The notes beneath the pieces are model-generated. The model made no database searches. It had not been told where the DNA came from and saw nothing but the letters and a program-made list of their open reading frames with translations. 64,000 nucleotides of DNA, from assembly GCF_001514195.1 (NCBI RefSeq), contig NZ_KQ948735.1, positions 1,172-65,171 on the forward strand. Reading direction: 5' to 3'. The position numbers and the translations under genes were made by a program. Shown piece after piece: positions 1 through 10,843 of this stretch. This stretch comes from Streptomyces griseorubiginosus. GTDB taxonomy: Bacteria > Actinomycetota > Actinomycetes > Streptomycetales > Streptomycetaceae. The first letter of the stretch is position 1. Each line of letters starts with the position of its first letter.

Positions 1-9
1 AGAACCACC

Positions 10-1323
10 GTGCCCCACCCCTTCACCCCGGTCGCCTCCGTGCCCCTCGACCCGCGCAGGGCCCGCGTCCACGAGGAGGGCTGGCAGTCCTGGAGCCCCA
101 GTGGCGCGTACGCCCTCGGCGACAAGCCGTACCGCCCGACGAACGACAACTGGGCGACGGTCTGCTACCGGCCGGGCGTCACCGTGCCGGAGGGCGTCTT
201 CCAGGGCGAGGGGCTGCTGGCGCTCGACCCGGGCGACGGGTCGCCGGTACGGCTGTGGGCGGCGCCGGAACCGACCCGCGCGGTCCCGTCGATCCGCCTG
301 ACCGTGGACGGCAGCCACGCCGAGGTCACCGCCGACGGCCCGGTGAAGGAGTTCACGGGCACGGACATCCAGGCCACGCTGGCCGAGTGGGCCGCCGGAC
401 TCGGGGTCGAGGCCCCGCGCCCGGCGCCCACCGTCTGGTGCTCCTGGTACGAGTACTTCACGGAGGTCACCGAGGACGACATCCACGAGAACCTGCGTGC
501 GATGGACACCCTCGACCTGCCGATCGACGTCGTCCAGATCGACGACGGCTACCAGAAGGCCCTCGGCGACTGGCTCACCCTCTCGGGCCGCTTCCGCTCC
601 CGCGAGGCCATCGCCGACGCGATCCGCGCGCGGGGCCGCAGGGCCGGCATCTGGACCGCCCCCTTCCTCGTCGACCCGGCGAGCGACCTGGCCGCCGAGC
701 ACCCCGACTGGCTGGTCGAGGACCTCAGCGGCGGCTTCCTGCACGCCGGCCGCAACTGGGGCCATGACCTGTGCGTCCTGGACACGACCCACCCGGAGGC
801 CGCGGCCTGGCTGGCGGACGTCTTCCGGACGCTGCGGTCCGAGGGCTTCGACTACTTCAAGGTCGACTTCCTCTACGCGGGCGCCCTGGAGGGCGTACGG
901 CACACCGACGCGGACGCTCTCACCGCGTACCGCGACGGCATCCGGCTGATCCGCGAGGCCATCGGCCCGGACGCCTATCTGCTCGGCTGCGGTGCGCCGA
1001 TCCTGCCCTCCGTCGGCCTGTTCGACGCGATGCGGGTCAGCCCCGACACCGCCCCGCACCGCCGCCCCGAGGCCGGTGACTTCAGCCAGCCCGGCCAGGA
1101 CCCGGCCGAGTTCACCGGCGCGGGCCGCCAGTGGCAGCACGGCGTCCTGTGGGTCAACGACCCCGACTGCCTGATGGCCCGCCCGGCCGTGGAGACCCGC
1201 GAGCGCTGGGCCGCCCACGTGGCGGCGACCGGCGGCCTGATGGCCTCCAGCGACCGGCTGCTGTCGCTGGACCAGTGGGGCGTGCAGACGACCCGCCGAC
1301 TGCTCGGAGGGGACGAGCGCTGA
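10..1323 (+). CDS. Alpha-galactosidase-like glycoside hydrolase, family GH36
   Basis: Predicted to hydrolyse terminal alpha-galactosides. The protein has 437 residues with the GH36 (beta/alpha)8 layout: an N-terminal strand region with WQSWSPSG (about 25-32), a barrel start at TVWCSWYEYF (about 140), VQIDDGY (about 178), the nucleophile in YFKVDFLYAG (Asp286) and the acid/base in MRVSPDTA (Asp346). No signal peptide is seen, so it is probably cytoplasmic. The GTG at position 10 fits the family length, but only nine upstream bases are visible, so the start and promoter cannot be judged. It converges on bglC and is not part of that operon. Substrate specificity within GH36 is inferred. Confidence 0.85.
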   Translation: MPHPFTPVASVPLDPRRARVHEEGWQSWSPSGAYALGDKPYRPTNDNWATVCYRPGVTVPEGVFQGEGLLALDPGDGSPVRLWAAPEPTRAVPSIRLTVDGSHAEVTADGPVKEFTGTDIQATLAEWAAGLGVEAPRPAPTVWCSWYEYFTEVTEDDIHENLRAMDTLDLPIDVVQIDDGYQKALGDWLTLSGRFRSREAIADAIRARGRRAGIWTAPFLVDPASDLAAEHPDWLVEDLSGGFLHAGRNWGHDLCVLDTTHPEAAAWLADVFRTLRSEGFDYFKVDFLYAGALEGVRHTDADALTAYRDGIRLIREAIGPDAYLLGCGAPILPSVGLFDAMRVSPDTAPHRRPEAGDFSQPGQDPAEFTGAGRQWQHGVLWVNDPDCLMARPAVETRERWAAHVAATGGLMASSDRLLSLDQWGVQTTRRLLGGDER

Positions 1324-1377
1324 TCCCCGCCTGACGGAGTGGCGGGAGGCGAGCTGCTGTCGGGGCTCGCCGAAAGC

Positions 1378-1416
1378 GCCGGGGCGCGGCACCCCCCTCG
1401 GCTGCCGCGCCCCGGC
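1378..1416. terminator. Hairpin between convergent GH36 gene and bglC
   Basis: A perfect 14-bp inverted repeat (GCCGGGGCGCGGCA at 1378-1391, its complement at 1403-1416) with an 11-base loop lies 55 bases after the GH36 stop and 20 bases beyond the bglC stop. It suits a bidirectional terminator. No T-tract is present, as is common in Streptomyces. Confidence 0.7.
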
Positions 1417-1435
1417 TCCCCCGGGTCCGTGGTGG

Positions 1436-2880
<1,445 letters not shown>

Positions 2881-2881
<1 letters not shown>

Positions 2882-2894
2882 GGAAGCGCTCCCA
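2881..2894 (-). promoter_or_regulatory. CebR box overlapping the bglC start
   Basis: On the minus strand the sequence is TGGGAGCGCTTCCA, one mismatch from the CebR palindrome TGGGAGCGCTCCCA. Its last base is the A of the bglC ATG. The GGGAG half is the only Shine-Dalgarno-like sequence near the start, so operator and ribosome binding site coincide. Confidence 0.85.
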
Positions 2895-2994
2895 TCGGAC
2901 GTCGTGAGACCGACTGGTAGAGGGCGGGGAGGAAAGGAGAAGAGAGGGGGCGGGGGCCGGAGCGGCGTCGGTCCGGCCCCCGGGGAAGCCGAGG

Positions 2995-3903
2995 TCAGCC
3001 CTTCACGGCACCCTGCATGATGCCGCCCACGATCTGCTTGCCGAAGATCGCGAAGACGATCAGCAGCGGCAGCGTGCCCAGCAGCGCGCCCGCCATGATC
3101 AGGGACTGGTCCGGGGTGTAGCCCCGGCCGAGCTGCGCGACCGCGACCTGCACGGTCGGGTTGCCGTTCTGCGTCAGCACCAGGAACGGCCACAGGAAGT
3201 CGTTCCAGGTCTGCACGAACATCAGCATGCCGAGGACGGCCATCGCCGGCCGGGCGGCGGGGAACACGACGTGCCACACCACGCGCCAGCTGCTCGCGCC
3301 GTCCACCCGGGCCGCCTCGATGATCTCGTCCGGCAGCGCCTGGATCAGGTACTGCCGCATGAAGAACACCCCGAACGCGCTCACCAGCGACGGCAGGATC
3401 ACCGCCTGGAGCTGGTCCGTCCAGTCGAGCTTGGCGACCATCATGTACAGCGGGATCACGCTCAGCTGCGGCGGCACCATCATCGTGCCGATGACGATCA
3501 GCATCATCGCGCCGCGGCCACGGAAGCGCAGCTTGGCGAAGGCGAAGCCGGCGATCGTGGACAGGAAGACGATGGTCAGCGCCGACACACCGGCCACGAA
3601 CGTGGTGTTGATGAACGCCTCGCCCAGGTTGGCGTCGTTCCAGGCGATGTCGAGGTTGTGGAAGAGGTTGCCGCCGAACCAGAACGGCGGCGGGGTCTGC
3701 GCCAGCCGCTGGTTGTCGCGCGAGGCGGCGATCGCCGTCCACACCAGCGGCAGCAGCGAGCCGATGGTGAACAGGGCGAGGATGACGTACGCGATGGGTC
3801 CCGCGTGCATCTGCCCGCCCGCACGCGCCGACTTGGGCCGGCGCACCCGCTTCGGGGGCGGGGAACCCGCGTCCGCCGCGGGTTTCGTCAGGGTCGTCGT
3901 CAC
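2995..3903 (-). CDS. cebG: Cellobiose/cellotriose ABC transporter permease
   Basis: Second membrane subunit of the CebEFG importer, a MalG-type carbohydrate permease of 302 residues. It has an N-terminal cytoplasmic stretch of about 35 residues, a first membrane segment ([18 protein letters not shown]), further segments, and an EAARVDGAS cytoplasmic loop (about 201-209) that contacts the ATPase. The start is GTG at 3903, 11 bases after the cebF stop, implying co-transcription. No ATPase gene is in the window, consistent with the family's use of a shared MsiK ATPase encoded elsewhere. Confidence 0.92.
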   Translation of the reverse strand: MTTTLTKPAADAGSPPPKRVRRPKSARAGGQMHAGPIAYVILALFTIGSLLPLVWTAIAASRDNQRLAQTPPPFWFGGNLFHNLDIAWNDANLGEAFINTTFVAGVSALTIVFLSTIAGFAFAKLRFRGRGAMMLIVIGTMMVPPQLSVIPLYMMVAKLDWTDQLQAVILPSLVSAFGVFFMRQYLIQALPDEIIEAARVDGASSWRVVWHVVFPAARPAMAVLGMLMFVQTWNDFLWPFLVLTQNGNPTVQVAVAQLGRGYTPDQSLIMAGALLGTLPLLIVFAIFGKQIVGGIMQGAVKG

Positions 3904-3914
3904 GGCCGGTCTCC

Positions 3915-4940
3915 TTAACTACTGGCGCGCAGCCGGCGCGAGATGACGTAGTTGACGATCCCGATCACGATGAGGATCAGGAACATCGTCCAGGCGATCG
4001 CGGAGGCGCGGCCCAGGTGCATGTTCACCCAGCCCTGCTCGTACAGGTACAGACCGAGCGTCTGGAACTGGTGCTCCGCGCCGCCGGACGCGCCCTTGTT
4101 GGCGTCGAACAGCAGTGGTTCGCCGAACACCTGGCTCGCCCCGATCGTCGAGACGACGACGGTGAACAGGATCGTCGGCCGCAGCGAGGGCAGGGTGACG
4201 TGCAGGAACTGCTTCCAGCGACTGGCCCCGTCGAGGGCAGCCGACTCGTACAGGTCCTGCGGGATCGCCTGCATCGCCGCCAGGTAGATCAGCGCGTTGT
4301 AGCCGGTCCAGCGCCAGATGACGATCGACGAAACGGCGATCTGCGAGGGCCACTTGTCGTTCTGCCAGTCGATGGCGTCGACCCCGACGAAGTGCAGCGC
4401 CCAGTTGATCATGCCGTAGTCGCGGCCGAAGAGCAGCACGAACACCAGCGAGGCGGCGGCGATCGAGGTCGCGTACGGCGCCAGCATCACGACCCGGTAG
4501 AAGGTCGACGCGCGCAACTTGTAGTTGAGGATGTGCGCCAGGCCCATGGCCATCGCCAGCTGCGGGACGGTGGAGATGATGCCGATGGTCAGGGTGTTCT
4601 TCGCCGCGTTCCAGAAGAAGTCGTCGTCGAAGATGCGCGTGTAGTTGCGCATGCCGGCCCACTGCATGTCGGTGGGATCGGTCAGCTCGACCGTGTGCAG
4701 CGAGGCCCAGCCCGTGTAGACCAGCGGGAACAGGCCGAAGGCGAGGAACAGCAGGAAGAACGGCGAGACGAACGCGTACGGGCTCCAGCGCATGTCCCGC
4801 TGCCAGCGGCGGGACAGCCGGGCCCGGCGGCGCTGCTCCTTGTCGTCGGGTACGGAGTCCGCGGGCGGGCGGCCCGGGGCCGCGCCCCCCTCCTCGAGGG
4901 GGAGCGCGGCGGTGTCGTGCCGGGTGGCCATACCGGTCAC
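3915..4940 (-). CDS. cebF: Cellobiose/cellotriose ABC transporter permease
   Basis: First membrane subunit of the CebEFG importer (MalF-type). About 341 residues, with a charged cytoplasmic N-terminus of about 55 residues, membrane segments beginning at [18 protein letters not shown], and the ATPase-contact loop ESAALDGAS. The GTG at 4940 overlaps the cebE stop in a GTGA arrangement, indicating translational coupling; an ATG nine bases further in (4931, MATRHDTA) is an equally credible start. It lies between cebE and cebG in the operon. Confidence 0.92.
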   Translation of the reverse strand: MTGMATRHDTAALPLEEGGAAPGRPPADSVPDDKEQRRRARLSRRWQRDMRWSPYAFVSPFFLLFLAFGLFPLVYTGWASLHTVELTDPTDMQWAGMRNYTRIFDDDFFWNAAKNTLTIGIISTVPQLAMAMGLAHILNYKLRASTFYRVVMLAPYATSIAAASLVFVLLFGRDYGMINWALHFVGVDAIDWQNDKWPSQIAVSSIVIWRWTGYNALIYLAAMQAIPQDLYESAALDGASRWKQFLHVTLPSLRPTILFTVVVSTIGASQVFGEPLLFDANKGASGGAEHQFQTLGLYLYEQGWVNMHLGRASAIAWTMFLILIVIGIVNYVISRRLRASS

Positions 4941-6256
4941 TTCTCCAGGTTGTTGTCGATGGTCTTGGTGGCCGTCTCCCAGGCTTCCTTGGCCGACTTG
5001 CCCTTCGTGACGAGGATGACGCCGTTGTCGGTCAGACCCTGCTGGATGATCTGGTCCTTCGGGCCGATCACCTGCGTCGGGATGGCCTTGGCGGCCTCGG
5101 CGAAGATCTTGCCGATGGGCGCGTCACCGGTCATCGTGTTCTTGGCGCCGGTGACCTGGGGCAGGTCGTAGGCGGCGGTCGAGCTCGGGAAGCTGCCCTG
5201 CACGGCGAAGAGCTTGGCCTGCTGCTCCGGCGCGGTCAGCCAGGTGATCAGCTTCTCCGCCTCCTTCACGTGCTTGCCGTTCTTGGGCACGGCCAGGAAG
5301 GTGCCGCCCCAGTTGCCGGACTTGGGCGCGGCGGCCACGTCCCACTTGCCGGCGGAGTCCGGCGACGACTTGCCCTTGAGGTAGCCGAGCATCCACGGCG
5401 GGCAGGCGATCGCGGCGAACTTGCTCTTGGCGATCGTGGTGTCCCAGGCCGGCTGGAACTGCGTCTGCGCTCCGACCAGCCCCTCCTTGGCGGCCTTCGC
5501 GGTCAGGTCGAAGGCGTTCTTGATGGCGGGGTTGGTCTTGTAGATGACCTCACCGGAGGCGTCGTAGTACTTGTCCTTCTCACTGCTGACGATCGCGTTG
5601 AGCAGACCGCCGGGCGAGTCCATGAAGGTGGTGCCGGCGGGGGCCTTCTTCTTGTAGGTCTCGCCCGCGGCGACGAGCTTGTTCCAGTCGCCCGCCCACA
5701 GCTGGCCGACCGCCTCGCGGTCGGCGGGCAGACCGGCCTGCTGGAAGAGGTCCTTGCGGTAGCAGATCGCCATCGGGCCGATGTCGGTGCCGAGGCCGAT
5801 GGTCTGGCCGTCCTTGGTGGTGGCCTGCTGCCACTTCCAGTCCACCCACTTGCTCTTGTCCACCCCGGCGACCTTGGACATGTCCACCAGCTTGTCCGCG
5901 TTGGTGGAGACGACCTCGGCGATGTTGCCGACCTCGATGGCCTGGACGTCCTGGAGACCGCTGTTGGTGGTGAGGTGGTTGACGAGCGCGGGGTAGTAGT
6001 TCTCGTTCCGCTCGACCACGTTCTCCTGGATCTTGATGTTCGGGTTGAGCTTCTCGTACTCCTTGTAGAGTCCGGCCTCCTTGAAGCCCTGGGTGCCGAA
6101 CAGACCGAGGGTGATGGTGGTCTTGCCGCCGCCCGACGACGAGCCGTCGTCGTCGCCGCCGTCGTCGGCACAGCCGGCCAGCAGCCCGGCGCCCAGCGAT
6201 GCGACAGCCGCGAGGACTACCGCCCTGTTGCGGGCGGATCGGGTATGTGCTCGCAT
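4937..6256 (-). CDS. cebE: Cellobiose/cellotriose-binding lipoprotein
   Basis: Extracytoplasmic solute-binding protein that delivers cello-oligosaccharides to CebFG. It is 439 residues with a basic N-terminus (MRAHTRSARNR), a hydrophobic core and a lipobox ending LLAGC, so it is lipid-anchored; a Gly/Ser/Asp linker follows. The rest is the extracellular family 1 binding fold. ATG at 6256 is preceded by a strong AGGAGGAC ribosome binding site. It is first gene of cebEFG-bglC and lies downstream of a perfect CebR palindrome, so it should be repressed without cellobiose. Identification rests on operon context as well as sequence. Confidence 0.93.
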   Translation of the reverse strand: MRAHTRSARNRAVVLAAVASLGAGLLAGCADDGGDDDGSSSGGGKTTITLGLFGTQGFKEAGLYKEYEKLNPNIKIQENVVERNENYYPALVNHLTTNSGLQDVQAIEVGNIAEVVSTNADKLVDMSKVAGVDKSKWVDWKWQQATTKDGQTIGLGTDIGPMAICYRKDLFQQAGLPADREAVGQLWAGDWNKLVAAGETYKKKAPAGTTFMDSPGGLLNAIVSSEKDKYYDASGEVIYKTNPAIKNAFDLTAKAAKEGLVGAQTQFQPAWDTTIAKSKFAAIACPPWMLGYLKGKSSPDSAGKWDVAAAPKSGNWGGTFLAVPKNGKHVKEAEKLITWLTAPEQQAKLFAVQGSFPSSTAAYDLPQVTGAKNTMTGDAPIGKIFAEAAKAIPTQVIGPKDQIIQQGLTDNGVILVTKGKSAKEAWETATKTIDNNLEK

Positions 6257-6372
6257 TGCGTCCTCCTGTTGCCCTGACGTGCCGACCCCCCGGCCAACTG
6301 CGTTGTTGGGCCCGTTCGTTCTTGCTGCGGCTCGGGCGGGGAACGTGCGGGAAATGTATGTGTCAGGTACCG

Positions 6373-6386
6373 TGGGAGCGCTCCCA
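6373..6386. promoter_or_regulatory. CebR operator, perfect palindrome
   Basis: TGGGAGCGCTCCCA, a perfect 14-bp palindrome matching the CebR consensus, in the divergent cebE/cebR region, 117 bases upstream of the cebE ATG. Binding here would repress cebEFG and perhaps cebR. Confidence 0.93.
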
Positions 6387-6621
6387 TCGGTGATGTGTTG
6401 AAGGTTCGCGGGTCCGGGCGGGGGTGTCAAGGGAGTCGACGCGGAGAGATGCGTTCAGTTATCAGCCTGTTAACTGGACCGGCCCGGCCCGCCCGGCGCT
6501 CGGGGGCGGGGCACTTCGGCCCGGACCTGGGCCGTGGGGCAGAGCCCCCGCGACCGTCACCGGAGCAGGCGGGGCTGTTAAATTCCAGGCCAGCGCAAGA
6601 CAACGGCGGAAGGCGGAGCCC

Positions 6622-7677
6622 ATGGCAAGCCACGGAGCGCGGAGCCGGAGCGGGGGCCGGCCCACCCTCGAGGAGGTCGCCGCGCGCGCCGGCGTCGGCC
6701 GGGGCACCGTTTCCCGGGTGATCAACGGTTCGCCCCGGGTCAGCGACGCCACCCGCGCCGCGGTCGAGGCGGCGGTGGCGGAGCTCGGGTACGTCCCGAA
6801 CACGGCCGCGCGCGCCCTCGCGGCCAACCGCACGGACGCGATCGCGCTGGTGGTGCCCGAGCCCGAGACCCGGTTCTTCGCCGAGCCGTACTTCTCGGAC
6901 ATGCTCAAGGGCGTCGGCGCGGAGATCTCGGACACCGAGATGCAGCTCCTGCTGATCTTCGCGGGTAGCGACCGCGAACGCCGGCGGCTGGCCCAGTACC
7001 TCGCCGCGCACCGGGTCGACGGCGTCCTGCTGGTCTCGGTCCACGCCGACGACCCGCTCCCCGACCTGCTGTCCCAGCTGGAGATCCCCGCGGTGATCAG
7101 CGGCCCGCGCTCGGCGGGGGAGACGCTGCCCTCGGTGGACTCCGACAACTACGGAGGCGGCCGTTCCGCCGTGGAGCACCTGCTCGCCGGCGGCCGCCGC
7201 GCGATCGCCCACATCACCGGCCGCCTCGACGTGTACGGCGCCCAGCGCCGCGTCGACGGCTACCGCGACGCGCTGCTCGACGCCGGCCACGAGGTGGACG
7301 AGCGCCTGATCGAGCCCGGTGACTTCACCGAGGAGGGCGGCCGCCGCGCGATGACGAAGCTGCTGGCCCGCCGCCCCGACCTGGACGCCGTCTTCGCCGG
7401 CTCCGACGTCATGGCGGCGGGCGCCCGCCAGGTGCTGCGCGAGGAGGGCCGCAGCATCCCCTCGGACGTGGCGTTGATCGGCTACGACGACTCCGCCATA
7501 GCGCGGCACATGGACCCGCCGCTCACCAGCGTCCGCCAGCCCATCGAGGAGATGGGCCGCCGCATGATCGACCTCCTCCTCTCGGAGATCGCCGACCGCC
7601 GCCCGGCGGTGTCCCGGGGCCTGGAGCGCAGGCAGGTCGTCCTGGCCACGGAACTGGTCCACCGGACGTCGTCCTGA
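6622..7677 (+). CDS. cebR: LacI-family repressor of cellobiose utilisation
   Basis: DNA-binding repressor of the ceb operon, released by cellobiose. 351 residues: a LacI helix-turn-helix at about 13-35 (TLEEVAARAGVGRGTVSRVI), the hinge NTAARALA, then a periplasmic-binding-protein-like effector domain with LIGYDDSAIARHMDPPLTSVRQP near its end. ATG at 6622 is chosen because the HTH follows directly and AAGGCGGAG precedes it; the frame is open further upstream without a better start. It is divergent from cebE across the perfect operator, so autoregulation is likely. Confidence 0.93.
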   Translation: MASHGARSRSGGRPTLEEVAARAGVGRGTVSRVINGSPRVSDATRAAVEAAVAELGYVPNTAARALAANRTDAIALVVPEPETRFFAEPYFSDMLKGVGAEISDTEMQLLLIFAGSDRERRRLAQYLAAHRVDGVLLVSVHADDPLPDLLSQLEIPAVISGPRSAGETLPSVDSDNYGGGRSAVEHLLAGGRRAIAHITGRLDVYGAQRRVDGYRDALLDAGHEVDERLIEPGDFTEEGGRRAMTKLLARRPDLDAVFAGSDVMAAGARQVLREEGRSIPSDVALIGYDDSAIARHMDPPLTSVRQPIEEMGRRMIDLLLSEIADRRPAVSRGLERRQVVLATELVHRTSS

Positions 7678-7739
7678 CCCGAGCCGGGCCGCCCCGAGCC
7701 GCCTAAAGAGCTTGAACGCAAGGATCACTCGGGTCCGGA

Positions 7740-7768
7740 CGCGGGCGGGGTCCGGAGTTCCGCCCGCG
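7740..7768 (+). terminator. Hairpin after cebR
   Basis: A 9-bp inverted repeat (CGCGGGCGG at 7740-7748, CCGCCCGCG at 7760-7768), 63 bases after the cebR stop. The 7678-7899 gap between convergent genes holds no other recognisable feature. Confidence 0.5.
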
Positions 7769-7899
7769 AACGGGCACGTGGGCTGGTTCGCGAACGGTGC
7801 GCGGGCTGCTTCTCCCGTACGGCATCCCCGACGGAGCCGTGCGAACGGTACGGCGGTGTCCGGGAGTTGACCGGGGTCTGGCGGCCGGTGTCGTGGTGG

Positions 7900-8796
7900 T
7901 CAGTTCGTTTTGAAGTAGTGGCCCGCCTTCAGGTCCGGGATCAGGGCGGGGTGTTCCGGTTGCCAGCCCAGCAGCTTGCCGGTGAGGGTGGCCGAGGCGC
8001 GCATGTCGATCGCGGCGAAGCGGCCGAGCCAGCCGAAGTGGTCCGTCGCGTTCTCGGCGACCACCTTCGCGACCGGCACGTCGAGCCCCCGCCCGATGGT
8101 CTCGGCGATCTCCCGGAACGGCACCCCCTCGTCGCCGATCGCGTGCAGCCGTACGCCCGCCGGTGCCTGCTCCAGGGCGAGCCGGAACAACCGGGCCGCG
8201 TCGAGGCGATGGACGGCCGCCCAGTGGTTGGTGCCGTCGCCCACCATGGCCGAGACGCCCTTCTCCCGGGCGACGTCGATGAACATGGGCACGAAGCCGT
8301 AGTCGCCCTCGCCGTGCACGCTCGGCGGCAGCCGCAGCACCGAGGAGCTCACCCCGCGTTCGGCCAGCGCGAGCGTCGCGGACTCCGAGGCGTGCCGGTG
8401 CTTGGCGGGGGTGTCCGGGTCGGCCGGGTCCTCCTCGGTGCCGACGCGCCCCGGCGCGGTCAGCAGCCCCGAGGTGACCACGAGAGCCTTCCCGGTGCCT
8501 GCGAGCACCTCGCCCATGGCCTCGATCGCCCGCAGATCGGCCTCACCGGAGGCGGTGAGGTTCGTGAAGTCGTGGATGAAGGCCAGGTGGGCGACGGCGT
8601 CGGCCGCCTCGGCGCCCCGGCGCAGACTGTCGAGGTCGTCCAGGTCGCCGCGGTGCACCGTGGCTCCGGCGGCTTTCACGGCCTCGGCCGACCGGTCCGA
8701 ACGGGCCAGGCCGAGGACTTCGTGCCCGGCGTCGAGCAGTTCGCGGGTGACGGCGGAACCGATGAATCCGGAGGCGCCGGTGACAAATACACGCAT
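7900..8796 (-). CDS. NAD(P)-dependent epimerase/reductase, extended SDR type
   Basis: A 298-residue Rossmann-fold enzyme of the atypical/extended short-chain dehydrogenase group. It starts with the dinucleotide motif VTGASGFIGS (residues 5-14) and continues with LARSDRS (cofactor ribose recognition) and HRGDLDDLDSL. The usual YxxxK is not obvious: the position after VTSGLL carries no clear Tyr, so catalysis may be atypical. ATG at 8796 has an AAGGACC ribosome binding site. It is divergent from a LysR gene 169 bases away, which suggests control by that regulator. Substrate unknown. Confidence 0.85.
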   Translation of the reverse strand: MRVFVTGASGFIGSAVTRELLDAGHEVLGLARSDRSAEAVKAAGATVHRGDLDDLDSLRRGAEAADAVAHLAFIHDFTNLTASGEADLRAIEAMGEVLAGTGKALVVTSGLLTAPGRVGTEEDPADPDTPAKHRHASESATLALAERGVSSSVLRLPPSVHGEGDYGFVPMFIDVAREKGVSAMVGDGTNHWAAVHRLDAARLFRLALEQAPAGVRLHAIGDEGVPFREIAETIGRGLDVPVAKVVAENATDHFGWLGRFAAIDMRASATLTGKLLGWQPEHPALIPDLKAGHYFKTN

Positions 8797-8965
8797 GAGG
8801 GTCCTTCGTGGTGACGGGTGATGTTTCCAGCACCTCCAGCGTGCGGAGGAGCACCCGGGCCGGTCCAAAGCCTGTTTCGCATAGCGCAATACACATCAGG
8901 CATCACCCCAGGTGAGAGGCTCTGTGCAGGGTAGGAGGCGGTCGCGGCGGGCGTACGCTTCAGGC

Positions 8966-9841
8966 ATGACCGACCTCGATCTGCGCCTGGTCCGGTACTT
9001 CACCGCCGTCGCCGAGCACCGGCACTTCGGCCGGGCCGCCGAAGCGCTGCACATCACCCAGCCGTCGCTGAGCCGGCAGATCCGCCGCCTGGAGCAGCAG
9101 CTGGGCGCGCGGCTGCTGGAGCGGACCCCGCAGGGCAGCGGGCTCACCGAGGCGGGGGAGGTCTTCCTGCCCCGGGCCAAGGCGCTGTTGCGGTCGGCCG
9201 GGCAGGCGGCCGCGCTGACCCGGGCGGCGGCCGAGCCGAGCCGGATCACCGTGGGCTACACGGCGGGGATCATCGTCACCCCGGCCGTGCGCGAACTGCG
9301 GGAACGGTTCCCGGACGCCGACGTCTCCAGCGTGCACGTCGACTGGGGCGACCGCCGCACGGCCCTGGCCGACCACAAGGTCGACGCGCTGGTGACCCGG
9401 CTGCCCTTCCCGACGGACGGGGCCCATGTGACGGTCCTCTACGACGAGCCCAGGGTGCTGCTGCTCCCGGTCGGCCACCGCCTCGCCGGCAAGGAGTCCG
9501 TCACGCTCGACGAGATCGCGGACGAGCCGATGATCAGGGTGGCCGACCCGGACTGGAACGCGTACTGGCGCATCGACCCCCGCCCGGACGGCAGCCCGGC
9601 ACCCGACGGCCCTCTGGTCACGGCGCTGGAGGACAAGTTCGAACTCGTGGCCTCGGGACAGGCCCTGGCCATCATGGCCTCACCTCGTCCGGGCGCCCTG
9701 CGCCCCGATCTGACGGTGGTCCCGCTGGAGGGCGTCGACCCGTCCCACGTCGTCCTGGCGACCCGGGCAGGCGACCGGGGCCGACTGCTCACGGCGTTCC
9801 GCAGGGCGGCCCGGACCCGTCTTGAGCCGACCGGCTTCTGA
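8966..9841 (+). CDS. LysR-family transcriptional regulator
   Basis: A 291-residue regulator. The winged HTH occupies residues 1-60 (LVRYFTAVAEHRHFGRAAEA, then HITQPSLSRQIRRLE), followed by the LysR effector-binding domain (about 90-290) with the ITVGYTAG strand. ATG at 8966 directly precedes the HTH. LysR proteins usually control the divergent neighbour, here the SDR-type reductase at 7900-8796. Effector unknown. Confidence 0.9.
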   Translation: MTDLDLRLVRYFTAVAEHRHFGRAAEALHITQPSLSRQIRRLEQQLGARLLERTPQGSGLTEAGEVFLPRAKALLRSAGQAAALTRAAAEPSRITVGYTAGIIVTPAVRELRERFPDADVSSVHVDWGDRRTALADHKVDALVTRLPFPTDGAHVTVLYDEPRVLLLPVGHRLAGKESVTLDEIADEPMIRVADPDWNAYWRIDPRPDGSPAPDGPLVTALEDKFELVASGQALAIMASPRPGALRPDLTVVPLEGVDPSHVVLATRAGDRGRLLTAFRRAARTRLEPTGF

Positions 9842-9846
9842 AACGG

Positions 9847-9886
9847 CCTCAGCCGGTGACCCTGTCTCCAGGATCACCGGCTGAGG
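9847..9886. terminator. Strong hairpin between lysR and tRNA-His
   Basis: A perfect 13-bp stem (CCTCAGCCGGTGA at 9847-9859, complement at 9874-9886) with a 14-base loop, five bases after the lysR stop and seven bases beyond the tRNA 3' end. It probably serves both convergent transcripts. Confidence 0.85.
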
Positions 9887-9893
9887 TGATGAG

Positions 9894-9967
9894 GGTGAGT
9901 GACGGGACTCGAACCCGCGGCCACCTGGACCACAACCAGGTGCTCTACCAACTGAGCTACACCCACC
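9894..9967 (-). tRNA. tRNA-His (GTG anticodon)
   Basis: The minus strand folds as a complete cloverleaf: acceptor GTGGGTG/CACTCAC, D arm TAGCTCAGTTGGTAGAGC, anticodon stem CCTGG/CCAGG around loop TTGTGGT (anticodon GTG), T loop TTCGAGT. The extra 5' G opposite discriminator C is the tRNA-His hallmark. CCA is not encoded. Confidence 0.97.
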
Positions 9968-10086
9968 ATGTTCGGCTGTCCGGGTTTCCCCGACCGGCCG
10001 AGAAAAAGTGTACAGGGTCCGAAGGGGTGCTCGCGCCCGCCTTAATCGCGCAGGCCGCGAGCCTTTCCTGCGCAGGCTGTGCGACG

Positions 10087-10689
10087 CTACTGCGCAGGCA
10101 GGACGTGCTTCGCGGCGATCGTCTTGGCGGTGTCGGAGTCCGGCCCGGGCTGCGGGACGAAGATCGCCTCGCGGTAGTAGCGCAGCTCCGCGATGGACTC
10201 GCGGATGTCGGCGAGGGCACGGTGGTTGCCGTTCTTCTCCGGGCTGTTGAAGTAGGCCCGGGGGTACCAGCGGCGGGCGAGTTCCTTGACGGAGCTGACG
10301 TCCACGATGCGGTAGTGGAGGTAGTCCTCCAGGGTGGGCATGTCCCGGAGCAGGAAACCGCGGTCGGTGCCGACGGAGTTGCCGCACAGGGGGGCCTTGC
10401 CGGGCTCCTTGACGTGCTCGCGGACGTAGGCGAGGACCTGCTCCTCGGCGTCGGCGAGCGTGGTGCCGCCGGACAGCTCGTCGAGCAGCCCGGACGCGGT
10501 GTGCATCTGACGCACCACCTCCGGCATCGTCTCCAGCGCCTGGTCCGGCGGGCGGATGACGATGTCCACACCGTCGCCGAGGATGTTCAGCTCGGAGTCG
10601 GTGACGAGGGCGGCAACCTCGATGAGCGCGTCGTCGGACAGCGAGAGGCCGGTCATCTCGCAGTCGATCCACACCATGCGATCGTTCAT
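10087..10689 (-). CDS. orn: Oligoribonuclease
   Basis: 3'-to-5' exoribonuclease that degrades 2-5 nt RNAs and linear dinucleotides such as pGpG, thus linking to c-di-GMP turnover. 200 residues, DEDDh family: WIDCEMTGL (Asp/Glu of ExoI, about 8-16), [11 protein letters not shown] (ExoII Asp), and [11 protein letters not shown] with the catalytic His and Asp (ExoIII). ATG at 10689. It lies directly downstream of adpA on the same strand, as in other Streptomyces. Mutants of the S. coelicolor homologue are reported to grow and sporulate poorly (general knowledge). Confidence 0.96.
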   Translation of the reverse strand: MNDRMVWIDCEMTGLSLSDDALIEVAALVTDSELNILGDGVDIVIRPPDQALETMPEVVRQMHTASGLLDELSGGTTLADAEEQVLAYVREHVKEPGKAPLCGNSVGTDRGFLLRDMPTLEDYLHYRIVDVSSVKELARRWYPRAYFNSPEKNGNHRALADIRESIAELRYYREAIFVPQPGPDSDTAKTIAAKHVLPAQ

Positions 10690-10751
10690 GCGACCACCCT
10701 AAAGCTGGCGTCCGCTTTTGGGTGGCCCGGTGTCGCTGTGAACGTTTCCCT

Positions 10752-10822
10752 GGGGGCCGCCGCCCCCGGACCCCCGCTTCGGCCCCGAAGGGCCTAGTCC
10801 TCGAACGCCGGACGGGCTGAAG
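10752..10822. repeat. Dispersed Streptomyces intergenic element with hairpins
   Basis: This block contains a GGGGGC/GCCCCC hairpin, then CTTCGGCCCCGAAG and the string CGAACGCCGGACGGGCTGAA. Closely related strings recur in intergenic DNA of many Streptomyces (recall, not searched). Between adpA and orn it probably acts as a transcription terminator or attenuator. Confidence 0.6.
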
Positions 10823-10843
10823 TGCCCGCCCGGCGCCGAGAGG

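Noticed and set aside
2882..3742. Upstream extension of bglC through cebG
   Set aside because: GH1 proteins begin at the ATG at 2881; the extension is the wrong frame of cebG.
9856..10797. Plus-strand frame covering tRNA-His and orn
   Set aside because: It reads through the antisense strand of a tRNA (DGTRTR-type peptide) and of a clear orn gene.
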